Shown piece by piece: positions 18,098 through 27,009 of a stretch of 64,000 nt of DNA. The notes under the pieces were generated by a model. That model saw only the letters and a program-made list of their open reading frames with translations. It was not told where the DNA came from and made no database searches. Each line of letters starts with the position of its first letter. Positions within the stretch are counted from its first letter, which is position 1. Source of the stretch: Haloarchaeobius sp. HME9146 (GTDB taxonomy: Archaea; Halobacteriota; Halobacteria; Halobacteriales; Natrialbaceae). Made by a program: the position numbers and the translations under genes. The DNA lies in contig NZ_JAODVR010000002.1 of the NCBI RefSeq assembly GCF_025399835.1, positions 62,001 to 126,000 on the forward strand. Reading direction: 5' to 3'.

Positions 18098-19183
18098 GTG
18101 AGGCACGGCCGAGATTCCGTTGGGTTCATCGGGCCGGACCACGCCATCGAAGCCGTGAAGTGGAGACGCTACCGGGGAACGATAGTCGGCTTCCTCGCCG
18201 CGGGGCTCGTGTTCGCGGTCATGTTCTGGTTCCTCGACGCCCGGGCGGTGTTCGCCGCCGCCCAGCGTGCCGACCCGGGTCTCCTCGCGATGGTCGCCGG
18301 GGCGATACTTCTCTGGAACCTCTCGTGGGGGGTCGTCTTCTGGCAGGTCCTCAGCGCCGTCGACGCTGGCGCGTCGCTGCCGACCGCCGTCGTCATCAAC
18401 GCCGCCGGTGCCTTCGCGAATCACGTCACGCCCTTCGGGCAGGCCGGTGGCGAACCGGTGACGGCCTGGTTCGTCACCAGGCGCACCGGGACGGAGTACG
18501 AGGTCAGCCTCGCGGCCGTCGCGAGCTTCGACGCCATCAACGTCATCCCGTCGCTCACGCTCGCGCTTCTCGGTGGCAGCTACTACCTCTCGTCGGTGCC
18601 GATTCCGTTCGACCTCCCTGGGGGCAAGGGGGTGGTAGCGGCCCTCGGGATGGGTGTCCTCGGTGTCGTCCTCGTCTGGCAACTCGTCCGGACCCAGGGA
18701 GCACGTCTGAGCAACGCAATCGCCAGCGCCGTTCGCTTCGTCACCAGTCGCATTCCCGGCGTTCCGACGCCCGAAGCCGACGCTATCAGGGCTCGAATCC
18801 ACGGGTTCGTCGCGGCTGTCCGGCGTGTCGCCGGTGACCGCCGACGGCTGACTGCCGCGATAGCGTTCTCCGCTCTCGGGTGGACCTTCCAGGCCGTGGG
18901 CCTCTGGGTGGCCTTCCTCGCGCTCGACGCTCCCATCCCGGTGGCGGTCGCGCTGTTCGTCGTCCCCCTGAGTGCACTCGGCAGCGCGTTCCCGACACCG
19001 GGTGGCCTCGGTGGTATCGAGGCGATCAGCATCACCCTGGTCACGCTGTTCACCGGGGTCGCCGCGCCGACGATCGCGGCGGCCGTTACCATCCATAGCG
19101 TCGGTGGCTACATGCTGACGACGAGTATCGGGGCCGCAGCGACCGCGGTCATCGGTATCGACGGCGAGGGGATGCCAGACTGA
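18098..19183 (+). CDS. Lysylphosphatidylglycerol synthase-like / UPF0104 family membrane protein
   Basis: 361 residues with about eight hydrophobic helices. The motifs NAAGAFANHVTPFGQAGGEP (about 107-127) and PLSALGSAFPTPGGLGGIEA (about 290-310) are hallmarks of the LPG-synthase transmembrane (AglD-like, UPF0104) family. In haloarchaea AglD-type proteins act in S-layer glycosylation, but this one lacks any glycosyltransferase domain, so its role is open (lipid or glycan-carrier translocation is possible). The gene starts with GTG at 18098, 33 bases after the exchanger, and is probably co-transcribed with it. Confidence 0.83.
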   Translation: MRHGRDSVGFIGPDHAIEAVKWRRYRGTIVGFLAAGLVFAVMFWFLDARAVFAAAQRADPGLLAMVAGAILLWNLSWGVVFWQVLSAVDAGASLPTAVVINAAGAFANHVTPFGQAGGEPVTAWFVTRRTGTEYEVSLAAVASFDAINVIPSLTLALLGGSYYLSSVPIPFDLPGGKGVVAALGMGVLGVVLVWQLVRTQGARLSNAIASAVRFVTSRIPGVPTPEADAIRARIHGFVAAVRRVAGDRRRLTAAIAFSALGWTFQAVGLWVAFLALDAPIPVAVALFVVPLSALGSAFPTPGGLGGIEAISITLVTLFTGVAAPTIAAAVTIHSVGGYMLTTSIGAAATAVIGIDGEGMPD

Positions 19184-19283
19184 GGACTCACGGGGTGCAA
19201 AGGACATGGGCGAAAGAGGATAGGGGCCGCGAGAGCGGACTGCTGCACTCTCTGGGTGCCCCACACGAAATGACTGTGCAGAT

Positions 19284-19733
19284 TCAGCGGACGACGGTGA
19301 CCGGAACCGTCGCCCGTTCCACGATCTGCTTCGCGACGCTTCCAAGCATCAGGTCGGTTCGCCCGGAACGTCCCCGGTGGCCGACGAATATCGCGTCGTA
19401 GTTCGCGGTCTCTGCGAAGTCGGTTATCGCTTCGACCGGATCGCCGTAGACCAGCTCCGTCTCGACGCTTGCACCGAGTTCCTCGGCCAGGCTGGTCGCC
19501 CTGTCGAGGTACTGTTGCCCGCGGTCTTCTGCGGCCTCGATTCGCTCGATGATGAGCCGCCGGTTTGCGTCCGACAGCGTCGAGATGGGTTCGTTTCCAC
19601 CCGTGTCGTAGACAGCAGGGTTCACGGCGTGTACGACCGTGATTGCCCCGTCCATCGCGGTACCGATCTCTGCCGCGTAGGTGAGTGCGTTCTCCGCCGC
19701 GTCGGAGCCGTCCATGGCAACGAGGAATCTCAT
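19284..19733 (-). CDS. Universal stress protein, UspA family
   Basis: 149 residues. First strand MRFLVAMDGSDAAENALTYA, then the nucleotide motif GHRGRSGRTDLMLGSVAKQI, which fits G-2x-G-9x-GS well, and the final strand RATVPVTVVR. The intact motif predicts ATP binding, unlike the altered motif in the Usp gene at 3429-3878. Cytoplasmic. Its TATA-like box is at 19755-19762. It lies tail to tail with the LPG-synthase-like gene. Confidence 0.92.
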   Translation of the reverse strand: MRFLVAMDGSDAAENALTYAAEIGTAMDGAITVVHAVNPAVYDTGGNEPISTLSDANRRLIIERIEAAEDRGQQYLDRATSLAEELGASVETELVYGDPVEAITDFAETANYDAIFVGHRGRSGRTDLMLGSVAKQIVERATVPVTVVR

Positions 19734-19754
19734 ACAGGAACTTCGCCGACAGCG

Positions 19755-19762
19755 GATTTAAG
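19755..19762 (-). promoter_or_regulatory. TATA-like box of the second UspA gene
   Basis: Minus-strand CTTAAATC 22-29 bases before the ATG at 19733. Confidence 0.5.
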
Positions 19763-20555
19763 CCGAGGCCTGATTCCCGTCGGTATCCCCGAAATGTCGC
19801 CCGTATCTCTCTCCGAGGTGAGTCGTGTCCCGTGTGTCGAATGGTCGTGGAACCGGAACGGCGCCGGGCCGGAAAAATAAACTTTTACGTAGTTTTGAGT
19901 AACGACTCATTATGGAAAACAGAACCATATCGGTTTTAGAGCGGTTTTGAACCAGCTATTTTCTAAATAACCCTATTACGAAAATCTAAAATTAGTTTAT
20001 ATTCTGTCTGGTGGTGAAACGTGTGGACTCTCTTCCAGTCTATCTGTGGTTCCTCTTTCTCCATGAGCGACAGTATCGCCCATGGCGAGGAAACGGTCCT
20101 GTTACGCAGATAGCTATGTAACACACTGACGCCACCGACCGCGCCATCCAACACGTCTCGCCGAGTCCGCGCCGCACCCCTATCCGAGAGATTCGGATTC
20201 TCTTCTGAAGCGAGTCAGAACGCCTGAACCGCGATTCGTTCCGTTCCAGTACTACAGCACGAAATCCGATGATTCGGCGCAGAACAGGTGCCCTCGAGGA
20301 CTCTCCGACAGAAGACCGCGACACGACGGGTCGGCGATACCCGAACGCGGATCTGGCCAGACAGATAACCGGTTTTCACCTTCGTTTCGGACGAAGTGGA
20401 ACGAAACAGTCGTGGTCAGACAAACAGTCTGCAATCCAAGTAATCGGGACAACAAGGCCGATATGCCCCGGACGGTCGACAGAGCTGTCGAGTGGCGATA
20501 TTCTGTTTGACCACAACGATTATTAGTAATTGTCGAGTAGCTTCCGATAGCAGCG
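19763..20555 (+). other. A/T-enriched intergenic region, no supported gene
   Basis: About 790 bases with no convincing coding sequence. Bases 19875-20010 are markedly A/T-rich compared with the flanks (runs such as CTAAATAACC and AATTAGTTTATATTC). A small inverted repeat TTCGT-TTCGG-ACGAA lies near 20382-20396. The end of the region (GATTATTAGTAA, about 20516-20527) is a plausible promoter for the small HTH gene. Overlapping minus-strand frames at 20252-20737 have no domain. Confidence 0.5.
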
Positions 20556-20819
20556 ATGGCTTGTAACGCACAGCGGACGACGGAGGCCTGGGAACGGGCT
20601 GCAGAGGCACTCGCCGAGTATCCACCGAGCGTCAAGTTCGTGGCGAAGGTACTCGACGTCAACGGCGAGATGAGCCAGCAACGGCTCGTCGATGAGACGC
20701 TCCTGCCGGTCAGGACGGTCCGGTACGCGGTCAACACACTCGAACAGGACGGCCACCTCGAGTCCCGCCACTGCTTCCGTGACGCACGAAAGCGACTCTA
20801 CTCGCTCGAACTGGAGTAA
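20556..20819 (+). CDS. Small helix-turn-helix protein (MarR/ArsR-like winged helix)
   Basis: 87 residues, essentially one winged helix-turn-helix: VKFVAKVLDVNGEMSQQRL, VDETLLPVRTVRYAVNTLEQ (recognition helix) and the wing DGHLESRHCFRDARKRLYSLE. It has no effector domain. Proteins of this size are common in haloarchaea as repressors or activators of neighbouring genes. It precedes the IclR gene by 81 bases on the same strand, but each appears to have its own promoter-like element, so operon membership is uncertain. Confidence 0.82.
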   Translation: MACNAQRTTEAWERAAEALAEYPPSVKFVAKVLDVNGEMSQQRLVDETLLPVRTVRYAVNTLEQDGHLESRHCFRDARKRLYSLELE

Positions 20820-20900
20820 GTCTCTGGCTGGGGGAACGAGTACAGTCACGCACGCCGGGTTCCGCCAAGAACTAAATCACCACCCGCCGTCTACCCGGGT

Positions 20901-21686
20901 ATGGCACAGGACGACCGGCTGAATCGAACGGTCACGACGACCGAATCCTCTATCCGTATCCTCGAATCGCTCAAGGCCCAGCCCCGGCAGACGCTGGCCG
21001 ACCTGACCGAGACCCTCGACATCGCGCGCAGCACCATCCACCGACATCTGTTGACCCTCGAGGCGAACGACCTCGTGGTGCGCGACGAGAGCGACGGGAC
21101 GTTCTCGCTGGGGCTGCGGTTTCTCGACTTCGGCCATCGGTCACGCGAACACGTCGAGTTCTTCGACGTGGGTCGGAAGTACGTCGACCGGCTCGCCGAG
21201 GAGACCGGTGAGAAGGTCTGGCTCATCGCGAAGGAGGGCGATTTCAGCGTCCACCTCTACAAAGCACACGGCGAGAACCCGCTGGAGACCTCGGCGAAGG
21301 TCGGCCAGCGTCGCTACCTTCACCAGTTGGCGGCGGGCAAGTCGATTCTCGCGTACCTTCCCGACGACGAACTCGACGCCATCATCGAACGCCGGGGACT
21401 CGACGAGACGACGGAGAACACCATCACGTCGCCCGACGAACTGCGCGAGGAACTCGCCGATATCAGGGAGCGGGGCTACGCGTTCAACATCGGCGAGTCC
21501 ATCACGGGGCTCAACGCCATCGGGGCACCGATCCGTGACGAGGATGGGTATCCGATCGGCGCGATCAGTATCTCGGGCCCCGCGAACCGGGTCAAGGACT
21601 CGCTCCTCGAAGACGAGCTGCCGGACAAGCTTCTGGCGGCGCTCGACGAGATACACATCAGCCTGCGGTACTCGGACTCCACGTGA
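20901..21686 (+). CDS. IclR-family transcriptional regulator
   Basis: 261 residues. An N-terminal winged helix-turn-helix (about 14-70; SIRILESLKAQPRQTLADLTETLDIARSTIHRHLLTLEANDLV) is joined to an IclR effector domain (about 80-250; GEKVWLIAKEGDFSVHL, GQRRYLHQLAAGKSILAYLPDDE, GLNAIGAPIRDEDGYPIGAISISGP). Family members bind small organic acids or aromatic metabolites and control catabolic operons. It heads the EthD/HD genes on the same strand and faces the epimerase/ThDP operon, so those are its most likely targets. A second IclR gene lies at 44234-45031 at the far end of the catabolic island. Confidence 0.92.
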   Translation: MAQDDRLNRTVTTTESSIRILESLKAQPRQTLADLTETLDIARSTIHRHLLTLEANDLVVRDESDGTFSLGLRFLDFGHRSREHVEFFDVGRKYVDRLAEETGEKVWLIAKEGDFSVHLYKAHGENPLETSAKVGQRRYLHQLAAGKSILAYLPDDELDAIIERRGLDETTENTITSPDELREELADIRERGYAFNIGESITGLNAIGAPIRDEDGYPIGAISISGPANRVKDSLLEDELPDKLLAALDEIHISLRYSDST

Positions 21687-21809
21687 GGAGCGCGGGTACC
21701 GGCAGCAAACCCGACCACTGCGTTTCTGGCGCGTCGGTCGAGACTGGCCCAACCGCCATTTTGAGAGTTTCCGATGATTTATGTCTGCGGTGGTCGATGA
21801 ACAGCGTGT

Positions 21810-22544
21810 ATGTACAAGCACGTAGCGCTGCTCGTCCGACAGGACGACCTCTCGCACGAGGAGTTCGTCGACTACTGGCAGAACAACCACTCGCCACTGG
21901 CCAAGGACATCGAGGGCGTGGTGCGGTATCAGACCGTCTACCCGACGGACCCGGAGAACGCCGAGTTCGATGGACTGGCGGAGCTCTACTTCGAGACGCT
22001 GGACGACCTTCACGAGGCACTCGGGAGCGAGGGCTCGCGGGATTACGACCCCTCCCGTGAGGTCGCCGCGAAAGCTCGCGAGGACGTGAACAACTTCCTC
22101 GCCGTCGACGAGCGCCCGCGCTTCATCGGGGAGGAGAAGGTCTGGAAGGACGAGGTGGACGGCGACACCGAGGGCCTTTACAAGCACTCGGCGTTCCTCG
22201 TCCGAAAGGATGGGATGACCCACGAGGAGTTCCGCGACTACTGGGAGAACAATCACTCGCCGCTGGCCAAGGATATCGAAGGCGTGGTGCGGTACCAGAC
22301 GGTGTACCCGACGGACCCGGAGAACGCCGAGTTCGACGGCGTCGCAGAACTGTACTTCGAGACGCTGGACGACCTCCACGAGGCTCTCGGGAGCGAGGGC
22401 TCGCGAGACTACGACCCCACCCGAGAGGTCGCCGCAGCCGCCCGTGAGGACGTGAACAACTTCCTCGCCGTCTCGGAGCGCCCACGCTTCATCGGGGAGG
22501 AGAAGGTCTGGAAGAACGAGGTCGGCGACCGCGATGGCTACTGA
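21810..22544 (+). CDS. Tandem double EthD-domain protein
   Basis: 244 residues made of two almost identical EthD-type dimeric alpha/beta-barrel domains (residues about 1-122 and 123-244). Each has the LVR...HEEF.DYW.NNHSPLAKD element and ends RPRFIGEEKVWK. EthD domains occur in ring-cleavage, decarboxylation and isomerisation steps of organic compound degradation, usually as single-domain dimers; here the dimer is probably made within one chain. The His of NNHSPLA is a candidate catalytic residue in both copies. A TATA-like ATTTATG (21775-21783) precedes the ATG. The following HD gene overlaps its 3' end. Confidence 0.87.
   Translation: MYKHVALLVRQDDLSHEEFVDYWQNNHSPLAKDIEGVVRYQTVYPTDPENAEFDGLAELYFETLDDLHEALGSEGSRDYDPSREVAAKAREDVNNFLAVDERPRFIGEEKVWKDEVDGDTEGLYKHSAFLVRKDGMTHEEFRDYWENNHSPLAKDIEGVVRYQTVYPTDPENAEFDGVAELYFETLDDLHEALGSEGSRDYDPTREVAAAAREDVNNFLAVSERPRFIGEEKVWKNEVGDRDGY
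21813..22544 (+). repeat. Internal direct repeat of about 366 bases encoding the two EthD domains
   Basis: Copy one begins at 21813 and copy two at 22179. They stay near-identical at both protein and DNA level over about 340 bases, for example the stretch around ACCCGGAGAACGCCGAGTTC occurs in both, and most differences are silent third-position changes. This indicates a recent tandem duplication or ongoing gene conversion. Confidence 0.9.
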
Positions 22545-23145
22545 GATGACCGACCCGAACTACGAGACACAGGTCAGGGAGGCCTACCCGGAACTCGACA
22601 GTATCGAGGACGACGAGTTGCGCGAGCAGGTCGTCGAGGCATGGGTGCTCGGGCTCGAACGCGGCGGCTGGCAGCACATCGAGGACATCCCCTACGCATG
22701 GAACATCCACGAGGTCACGAACGTGGAACACGTGCGAGGCGTGACGAAGATCGCCATCGAGTCCGCCGAGATCCAGCGCGAGTTCCACGGGGCCGACCCA
22801 GACCTCGACGTCATCGTGGCGGCGTGTCTGCTCCACGACGTGGGGAAGTGCTACGAGTACGTGGACTTCGTCGATGCCGAACTGCTCGACGAGCCTGACC
22901 GCGAGCATTACGCCAGCGAGGAGATTCCGCACTCGATTTCGGGATACGCCCTCGCCCACGAGGTCGGTGTCCCGCTCTCGGTCCAGCGGGCCATCCCGCA
23001 CTTCCTCGGGGAAGTCCCGACCCGCACCATGGAAGCCGAGCTGGTCAAGAGCGCGAACTCGGCGTCCTCGAACGCCATCACCCAGTCCGCCATGGGCATC
23101 ACCCTGAAAGAGTGGGTGGCCGAGTACAGCCAGACGCAGAACTGA
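22534..23145 (+). CDS. HD-domain phosphohydrolase family protein
   Basis: 203 residues with an HD metal site: His66 (VEHVRGV), His101-Asp102 (LLHDVGKCYEY) and a downstream His (HSISGYALAHE, about 135) and Asp/Glu. The family hydrolyses phosphate esters or nucleotides, but some HD proteins in catabolic clusters act on small carbon compounds (for example oxygenases). It overlaps the end of the EthD gene by 11 bases; an alternative ATG at 22546 would start just after that stop. Co-transcription with the double EthD protein is likely. Substrate unknown. Confidence 0.83.
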   Translation: MATEMTDPNYETQVREAYPELDSIEDDELREQVVEAWVLGLERGGWQHIEDIPYAWNIHEVTNVEHVRGVTKIAIESAEIQREFHGADPDLDVIVAACLLHDVGKCYEYVDFVDAELLDEPDREHYASEEIPHSISGYALAHEVGVPLSVQRAIPHFLGEVPTRTMEAELVKSANSASSNAITQSAMGITLKEWVAEYSQTQN

Positions 23146-23185
23146 GCCGCAGAACCGAACCGTAAAACCGTCCTTCTCGAACGTT

Positions 23186-24160
23186 TCAGAGCGGGTCGAG
23201 GCCGGCCTCTTCGCGCAGCACGTCGATGTACTTGCGGAAGCCGGATTCGAGGTCGTACTGCACCTCGTACCCGGTGTCCTCTTCGAACGCGGTCATGTCG
23301 AGGCGCTGGGTCCACGGGAGTTCACCCTCGTCGGAGACCGTGATGTCCGCGTCGGGGATGATGTCCTCGACGGTCTCGGCGGCCTCGCGGATGGACGCGA
23401 GTTCCCCACGGACGTTGTAGATGCGTTGACTGAGGTCTTCCTCGGGGGTGAACGCGGCGAGGCGGAACGCCTGCGCGATGTCTTCGACGTGCTGCCAGTC
23501 GATCTCCTGGTCGCCGTACTCCACCGAGAAGGATTCACCCAGGGCGGGCTTCTCGATGATGTTCGCGAGGAACGCGCTTCCGCCGGTCTCGCGGTAGGGG
23601 CCGTAGGCGACGGTCGGGCGGATAGCGACGTGGTCGACACCGTACTCCTCGTTGTAGACGCGGGCCTGGTGCTCGTTGTACTCCTTGGTCGCGCCGTAGA
23701 GCGTGTCGGGGTAGACGAGGTCGTCCTCGGTGACCCACCAGTCGCCGCCATCGTCGTAGTTCGTCGGCGGGGCGTACACCGCGGCAGAGGACGCCCAGGC
23801 CACGCGTTCGACCTGGTCGTCGAGCGTTCGGGCGGCCTCGAAGATGTTGCTCGTCCCTTCCACGTTCACCTTCAGTGCGGCGCGCGGGTTGGACTCGGCC
23901 GTGTTCGTGAGCAATGCAGCGAGGTGGACGATGCGGGTCGCGCCGGTCTCGGCGACCGCGTTCACCACGTCGGTCGGGTCGGTCACGTCACCGCGGCGGA
24001 TCTCGACGTCGTCCGCGATGTCGAGCTTCGCCAGGATGCGGTCGTCGGTCGAAAGGTCGTAGGCGACCACGTCGTGACCGTGTTCGACGAACGACTTGGC
24101 GACGTAGGAGCCGATGAAGCCGGTGCCACCGGTAACGAGTACCGTCTCGGTTTCTGCCAT
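23186..24160 (-). CDS. NAD(P)-dependent epimerase/dehydratase (extended SDR)
   Basis: 324 residues with a Rossmann GGTGFIG at 11-17, a conserved NVEGTSN (about 99-105), the SSAAVY active-site segment (about 124-129) and the catalytic pair Tyr155-xxx-Lys159 in LYGATKEYNE. Extended SDRs of this kind act on nucleotide sugars, uronates or 3-hydroxy/2-keto acids. It is the second gene of a two-gene operon behind the ThDP enzyme (72-base gap) and converges on the HD gene. In this context a catabolic dehydrogenase or epimerase on a hydroxylated acid is more likely than nucleotide-sugar synthesis. Confidence 0.85.
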   Translation of the reverse strand: MAETETVLVTGGTGFIGSYVAKSFVEHGHDVVAYDLSTDDRILAKLDIADDVEIRRGDVTDPTDVVNAVAETGATRIVHLAALLTNTAESNPRAALKVNVEGTSNIFEAARTLDDQVERVAWASSAAVYAPPTNYDDGGDWWVTEDDLVYPDTLYGATKEYNEHQARVYNEEYGVDHVAIRPTVAYGPYRETGGSAFLANIIEKPALGESFSVEYGDQEIDWQHVEDIAQAFRLAAFTPEEDLSQRIYNVRGELASIREAAETVEDIIPDADITVSDEGELPWTQRLDMTAFEEDTGYEVQYDLESGFRKYIDVLREEAGLDPL

Positions 24161-24232
24161 CTGTTCGATACACGCGGGAATTCGTCAAAAGCGTTGTGCT
24201 GCCTGCGGTTCCTGCAGTTACCGCCTCTCGTC

Positions 24233-25921
24233 CTACTCGTGGAGGCCGCCGACCTCGGCGTAGAACGAGGACTGCAGCGTCTCGACCATGTCGGGCTCGC
24301 GGTCGATGCGCACGTCGAGGACGGTCGGGACGTCCGAAGCCTTCGCCTCGGCGAGCCGGTCGTCGAGGTCGTCGGGGTCGGTCACGCGAATCCCCTCGGC
24401 ACCGAAGCCCTCGACGACCGTGGCGAAGTCGGTGTCGTGGAACTCCACGCCCGGGATGGAGTCGTCCATCTGGCGGACCATCCCGAGGCTCGTGTCGTTG
24501 AGGACGACGAAGGTCGGCGCGACACCGTACTCGACCGCGGTCTCGACCGAGGTCATCGTCATGGTGAACCCGCCGTCGCCTGCCACGGCGACCACGTCCT
24601 TGTCGGTCGTGATGGCTGCCGAGACGGCTGCCGGGGTCGCCCAGCCCATCCCGCCGACGCCACCCGACCCGAAGTAGGTACGGACCGCAGGCGTCTGCAG
24701 GTAGTTCAGGAGCCAGAAGCGGTTGTTCCCTGAATCTGCCGTGACGATGGTATCCTCGTCGACGACGTCGGAAATCGCCTGCACTGCACGCTGGGGCAGG
24801 ATGGGCGACTGGTCCGAGTCGCACTCGGGGACGTGGAAGTCCTCGCGGGCCTCGGCGGCACGGTCGAGTGCCCAGCCGTTCTCTCCCGCGCCGGCCGTCA
24901 CCAGCGCGGCCAGCGAGTGCCCGGCGTCACCGATGAGGCCGACGTCTGCCGGGTACACCCAGCCAGCGTTGCGGGTGTCGATGTCGGCGTGGATGATGGT
25001 CTGCTCGTCGGGCCGGATGAACGATTCCGCCTGCCAATTGGTGTCCATCGGGTTCATACGACAGCCGACCACGAGCAGCGTGTCGGCCTCGGAGACGACC
25101 TGATTCGCGCCCTCGTGCCCGAAGGAGCCGATGACGCCGGCGGCGCGCTCGTGGGTCTCCGGAATCGTGGACTTGCCGAGGTAGGAGGTGGCGACGACCG
25201 CGTCGTAGGACTCCGCGACGGCCTGGAGTTCGTCGTAACACTGCGAGACGTGGACCCCATTGCCGGCGATGATGACGGGCCGGTCTGCATTCGCGAGCGC
25301 GTCGGCGGCGGCCGCCACGTCGGCGTCGGTCGGGCCGGACTCCCAGTTCTTCGTCTGCCGATCCGGCGACCAGACGGGCGGTACGTCACCCTCCGGAACC
25401 TCGCTGGTGACGGCATCGCCGTCGAGGATGACCGCGGTCGGCCCGGGACGCCCGGCGGTCGCGTGCTTGAACGAGAGCTGGAGGCTGCGCAGCGTCTCGT
25501 TCGCGGTGCGCGGGAACCACCACTCCTTGGTGATGCCGTCGAGAATCTTCGGCAGGGAGAACCCGCCGTAGTCCCCGCGGGCCTGCTGGTACGGCGCGAG
25601 CGTTGAGTAGTCGCCGCGCTCGGAGGCCTCGGTGATGGCGACCATGGGCGAGGAGCCCAGGCGGGCTTCCATCTGGCCGATTGCACCGAGGCTGCCGATC
25701 CACGGGCCCTGTCCAGTGAGGACGCCCGGTTGCTGGTGGTAGCGGCCGTACATCTCTGCCATCACGCTCGCCTCGCGCTCGTCGCGCGGGCGAACGACTT
25801 CGATGTCCGAGTGGGCGAGTTCTTCCAGCAGTTCGATGGCGCGGCCACCAGGGTAGCCGAACAGGTACTCCACGTCCAGGTCTTCCAGGGTGCGAACGAT
25901 CTGGGTGCTTACGGTAGTCAT
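24233..25921 (-). CDS. Thiamine-diphosphate-dependent enzyme, acetolactate synthase-like
   Basis: 562 residues with the three-domain ThDP layout. The N-terminal Pyr domain has an acidic cluster near Glu48/Glu50 (RPRDEREASVMAEMYGR) in the place of the catalytic glutamate. A central Rossmann-like domain (about 195-330; DRPVIIAGNGVHVS) and a PP domain follow, with GDGG at 448-451 and Asn475-Asp476 for ThDP-Mg2+. Relatives include acetolactate synthase, glyoxylate carboligase, cyclohexanedione hydrolase and 2-oxoacid decarboxylases; I cannot tell which. It lacks an adjacent regulatory subunit, which argues against branched-chain synthesis. It is first gene of the operon with the epimerase. Confidence 0.85.
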   Translation of the reverse strand: MTTVSTQIVRTLEDLDVEYLFGYPGGRAIELLEELAHSDIEVVRPRDEREASVMAEMYGRYHQQPGVLTGQGPWIGSLGAIGQMEARLGSSPMVAITEASERGDYSTLAPYQQARGDYGGFSLPKILDGITKEWWFPRTANETLRSLQLSFKHATAGRPGPTAVILDGDAVTSEVPEGDVPPVWSPDRQTKNWESGPTDADVAAAADALANADRPVIIAGNGVHVSQCYDELQAVAESYDAVVATSYLGKSTIPETHERAAGVIGSFGHEGANQVVSEADTLLVVGCRMNPMDTNWQAESFIRPDEQTIIHADIDTRNAGWVYPADVGLIGDAGHSLAALVTAGAGENGWALDRAAEAREDFHVPECDSDQSPILPQRAVQAISDVVDEDTIVTADSGNNRFWLLNYLQTPAVRTYFGSGGVGGMGWATPAAVSAAITTDKDVVAVAGDGGFTMTMTSVETAVEYGVAPTFVVLNDTSLGMVRQMDDSIPGVEFHDTDFATVVEGFGAEGIRVTDPDDLDDRLAEAKASDVPTVLDVRIDREPDMVETLQSSFYAEVGGLHE

Positions 25922-26880
25922 GTGTAGGTGTCCTCGATGCCGACATACGGGGCAGGGCTGCTATACAGAGCCGCGTCTGTCGCGGCGAACACACCCCTGG
26001 ACGTATGCGCGGTAGTACAATCGACTTTCGTCGCAGGCGTCTTTGTTCTACCGGTGCTTCCAAGCCATACCGATTGTCGGAGCATGGATGCACCGATAAT
26101 CCAGCGAGCACTCGAGGGCTACGCCCTTCTGCAGGCGTCTATCGTCGGGGGTCACCTTTGCTGAAATCGAACTCTGTTGGCGACTAACTGAGGTTCTCGT
26201 GCTCGCCTCCCGAGACCATCCAAGTAGTTCGGATATTGTGTGGATAGACTCCTCGATAGGCAGCCAGCAACCGGGTCGTTGGGCGTTTTTCTGCTGTTCG
26301 ACAGGGAGACGGACGACTGCTGGTGGAAGTCGACCCTTCGGCTCGTGTTTGGACCTGGCAGTTGCGGGACTACCGGCGCGGCGCAATCCGGGTGACGTCC
26401 ATCAAGTCGGTGGTTAGCGTGTGCCCGTGTCGAAGAGGTAAAATAACATAAAATGAACACTAAAAGATTTATTGAAATGTCATTATAGTGTCCCCAACTT
26501 GCGGCGGGGGATCCCAGACCGAGACAATCCCGGAGAATTGATTAAATACATTTGCTAGAATTAGGCATTCATTTTGTTAGATTCGATATTAATTGGGAAA
26601 GGCCTTGTCTATCGTTGTAAAAATGTACTATTGTACTATCTATAGGTACAGCTACGACCTACTCGACTTCCGTCCAGAAATCAGCCCCTTACTGTCTCTG
26701 TTCCAAATATTGTGGTGGAACGTTAGATTACCGGACTTTTGAGATAGTTTCGGTCGACTACACAGGCCAGCTCATGCTGTCGAATATGTCTGAATATTTA
26801 TTACAATCTTATAATTTTAATGATGGTTATTTTCCGTCCGGTGCCCTCTTGATGTCGCCGTGAAAACGCACCCTCCCAGA

Positions 26881-26924
26881 GACTGATGACCAGTCGAACG
26901 GACCCTGCCGGGGGATGCAGGGTC
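26881..26924 (+). promoter_or_regulatory. Two adjacent perfect hairpins upstream of the ectoine hydrolase gene
   Basis: GACTG-ATGAC-CAGTC at 26881-26895 (5-bp stem) and GACCCTGC-CGGGGGAT-GCAGGGTC at 26901-26924 (8-bp perfect stem, 8-base loop). They lie 86-129 bases before the ATG at 27010 and upstream of the TATA-like boxes, so they fit operators in DNA better than an RNA leader. Confidence 0.4.
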
Positions 26925-26978
26925 GGGGACGACGAGGCCCTCGCACGTGTATCTTTTCTATAAAAAAATTTTTACAGT

Positions 26979-26987
26979 CTATTTACG
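26979..26987 (+). promoter_or_regulatory. TATA-like box of the ectoine hydrolase gene
   Basis: CTATTTACG 23-31 bases before the ATG at 27010, the leaderless spacing. A second stronger A/T box (CTATAAAAAAA, 26958-26968) lies about 42-52 bases upstream and could give a short-leader transcript. Confidence 0.45.
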
Positions 26988-27009
26988 AATACTCGGGTGA
27001 GAGGCTAGC

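Larger units (their letters stand above)
25922..27009 (+). other. Long A/T-rich intergenic region with hairpins upstream of the ectoine hydrolase gene
   Basis: About 1.09 kb between the divergent ThDP-enzyme and doeA-like genes. I see no supported gene. Bases about 26440-26830 are strongly A/T-rich against a GC-rich background. Two hairpins occur late in the region (26881-26895 and 26901-26924). Two TATA-like boxes precede doeA (26959-26968 and 26979-26987). Short frames at 25928-26164 and 26048-26386 have no domain and are not called. Confidence 0.55.

Noticed and set aside
19250-20100. Possible genomic-island boundary at the A/T-rich stretch
   Set aside because: No integrase, attachment repeat or tRNA accompanies it; the change in base composition alone is not enough.
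24233-25921. Assignment of the ThDP enzyme as acetolactate synthase (ilvB)
   Set aside because: No adjacent regulatory subunit or other branched-chain synthesis gene, and the catalytic Glu region differs from typical IlvB; kept as unspecified ThDP enzyme.
26048-26386. Short minus-strand frame in the spacer before doeA
   Set aside because: Random composition, basic rather than acidic, no homology that I recognise.
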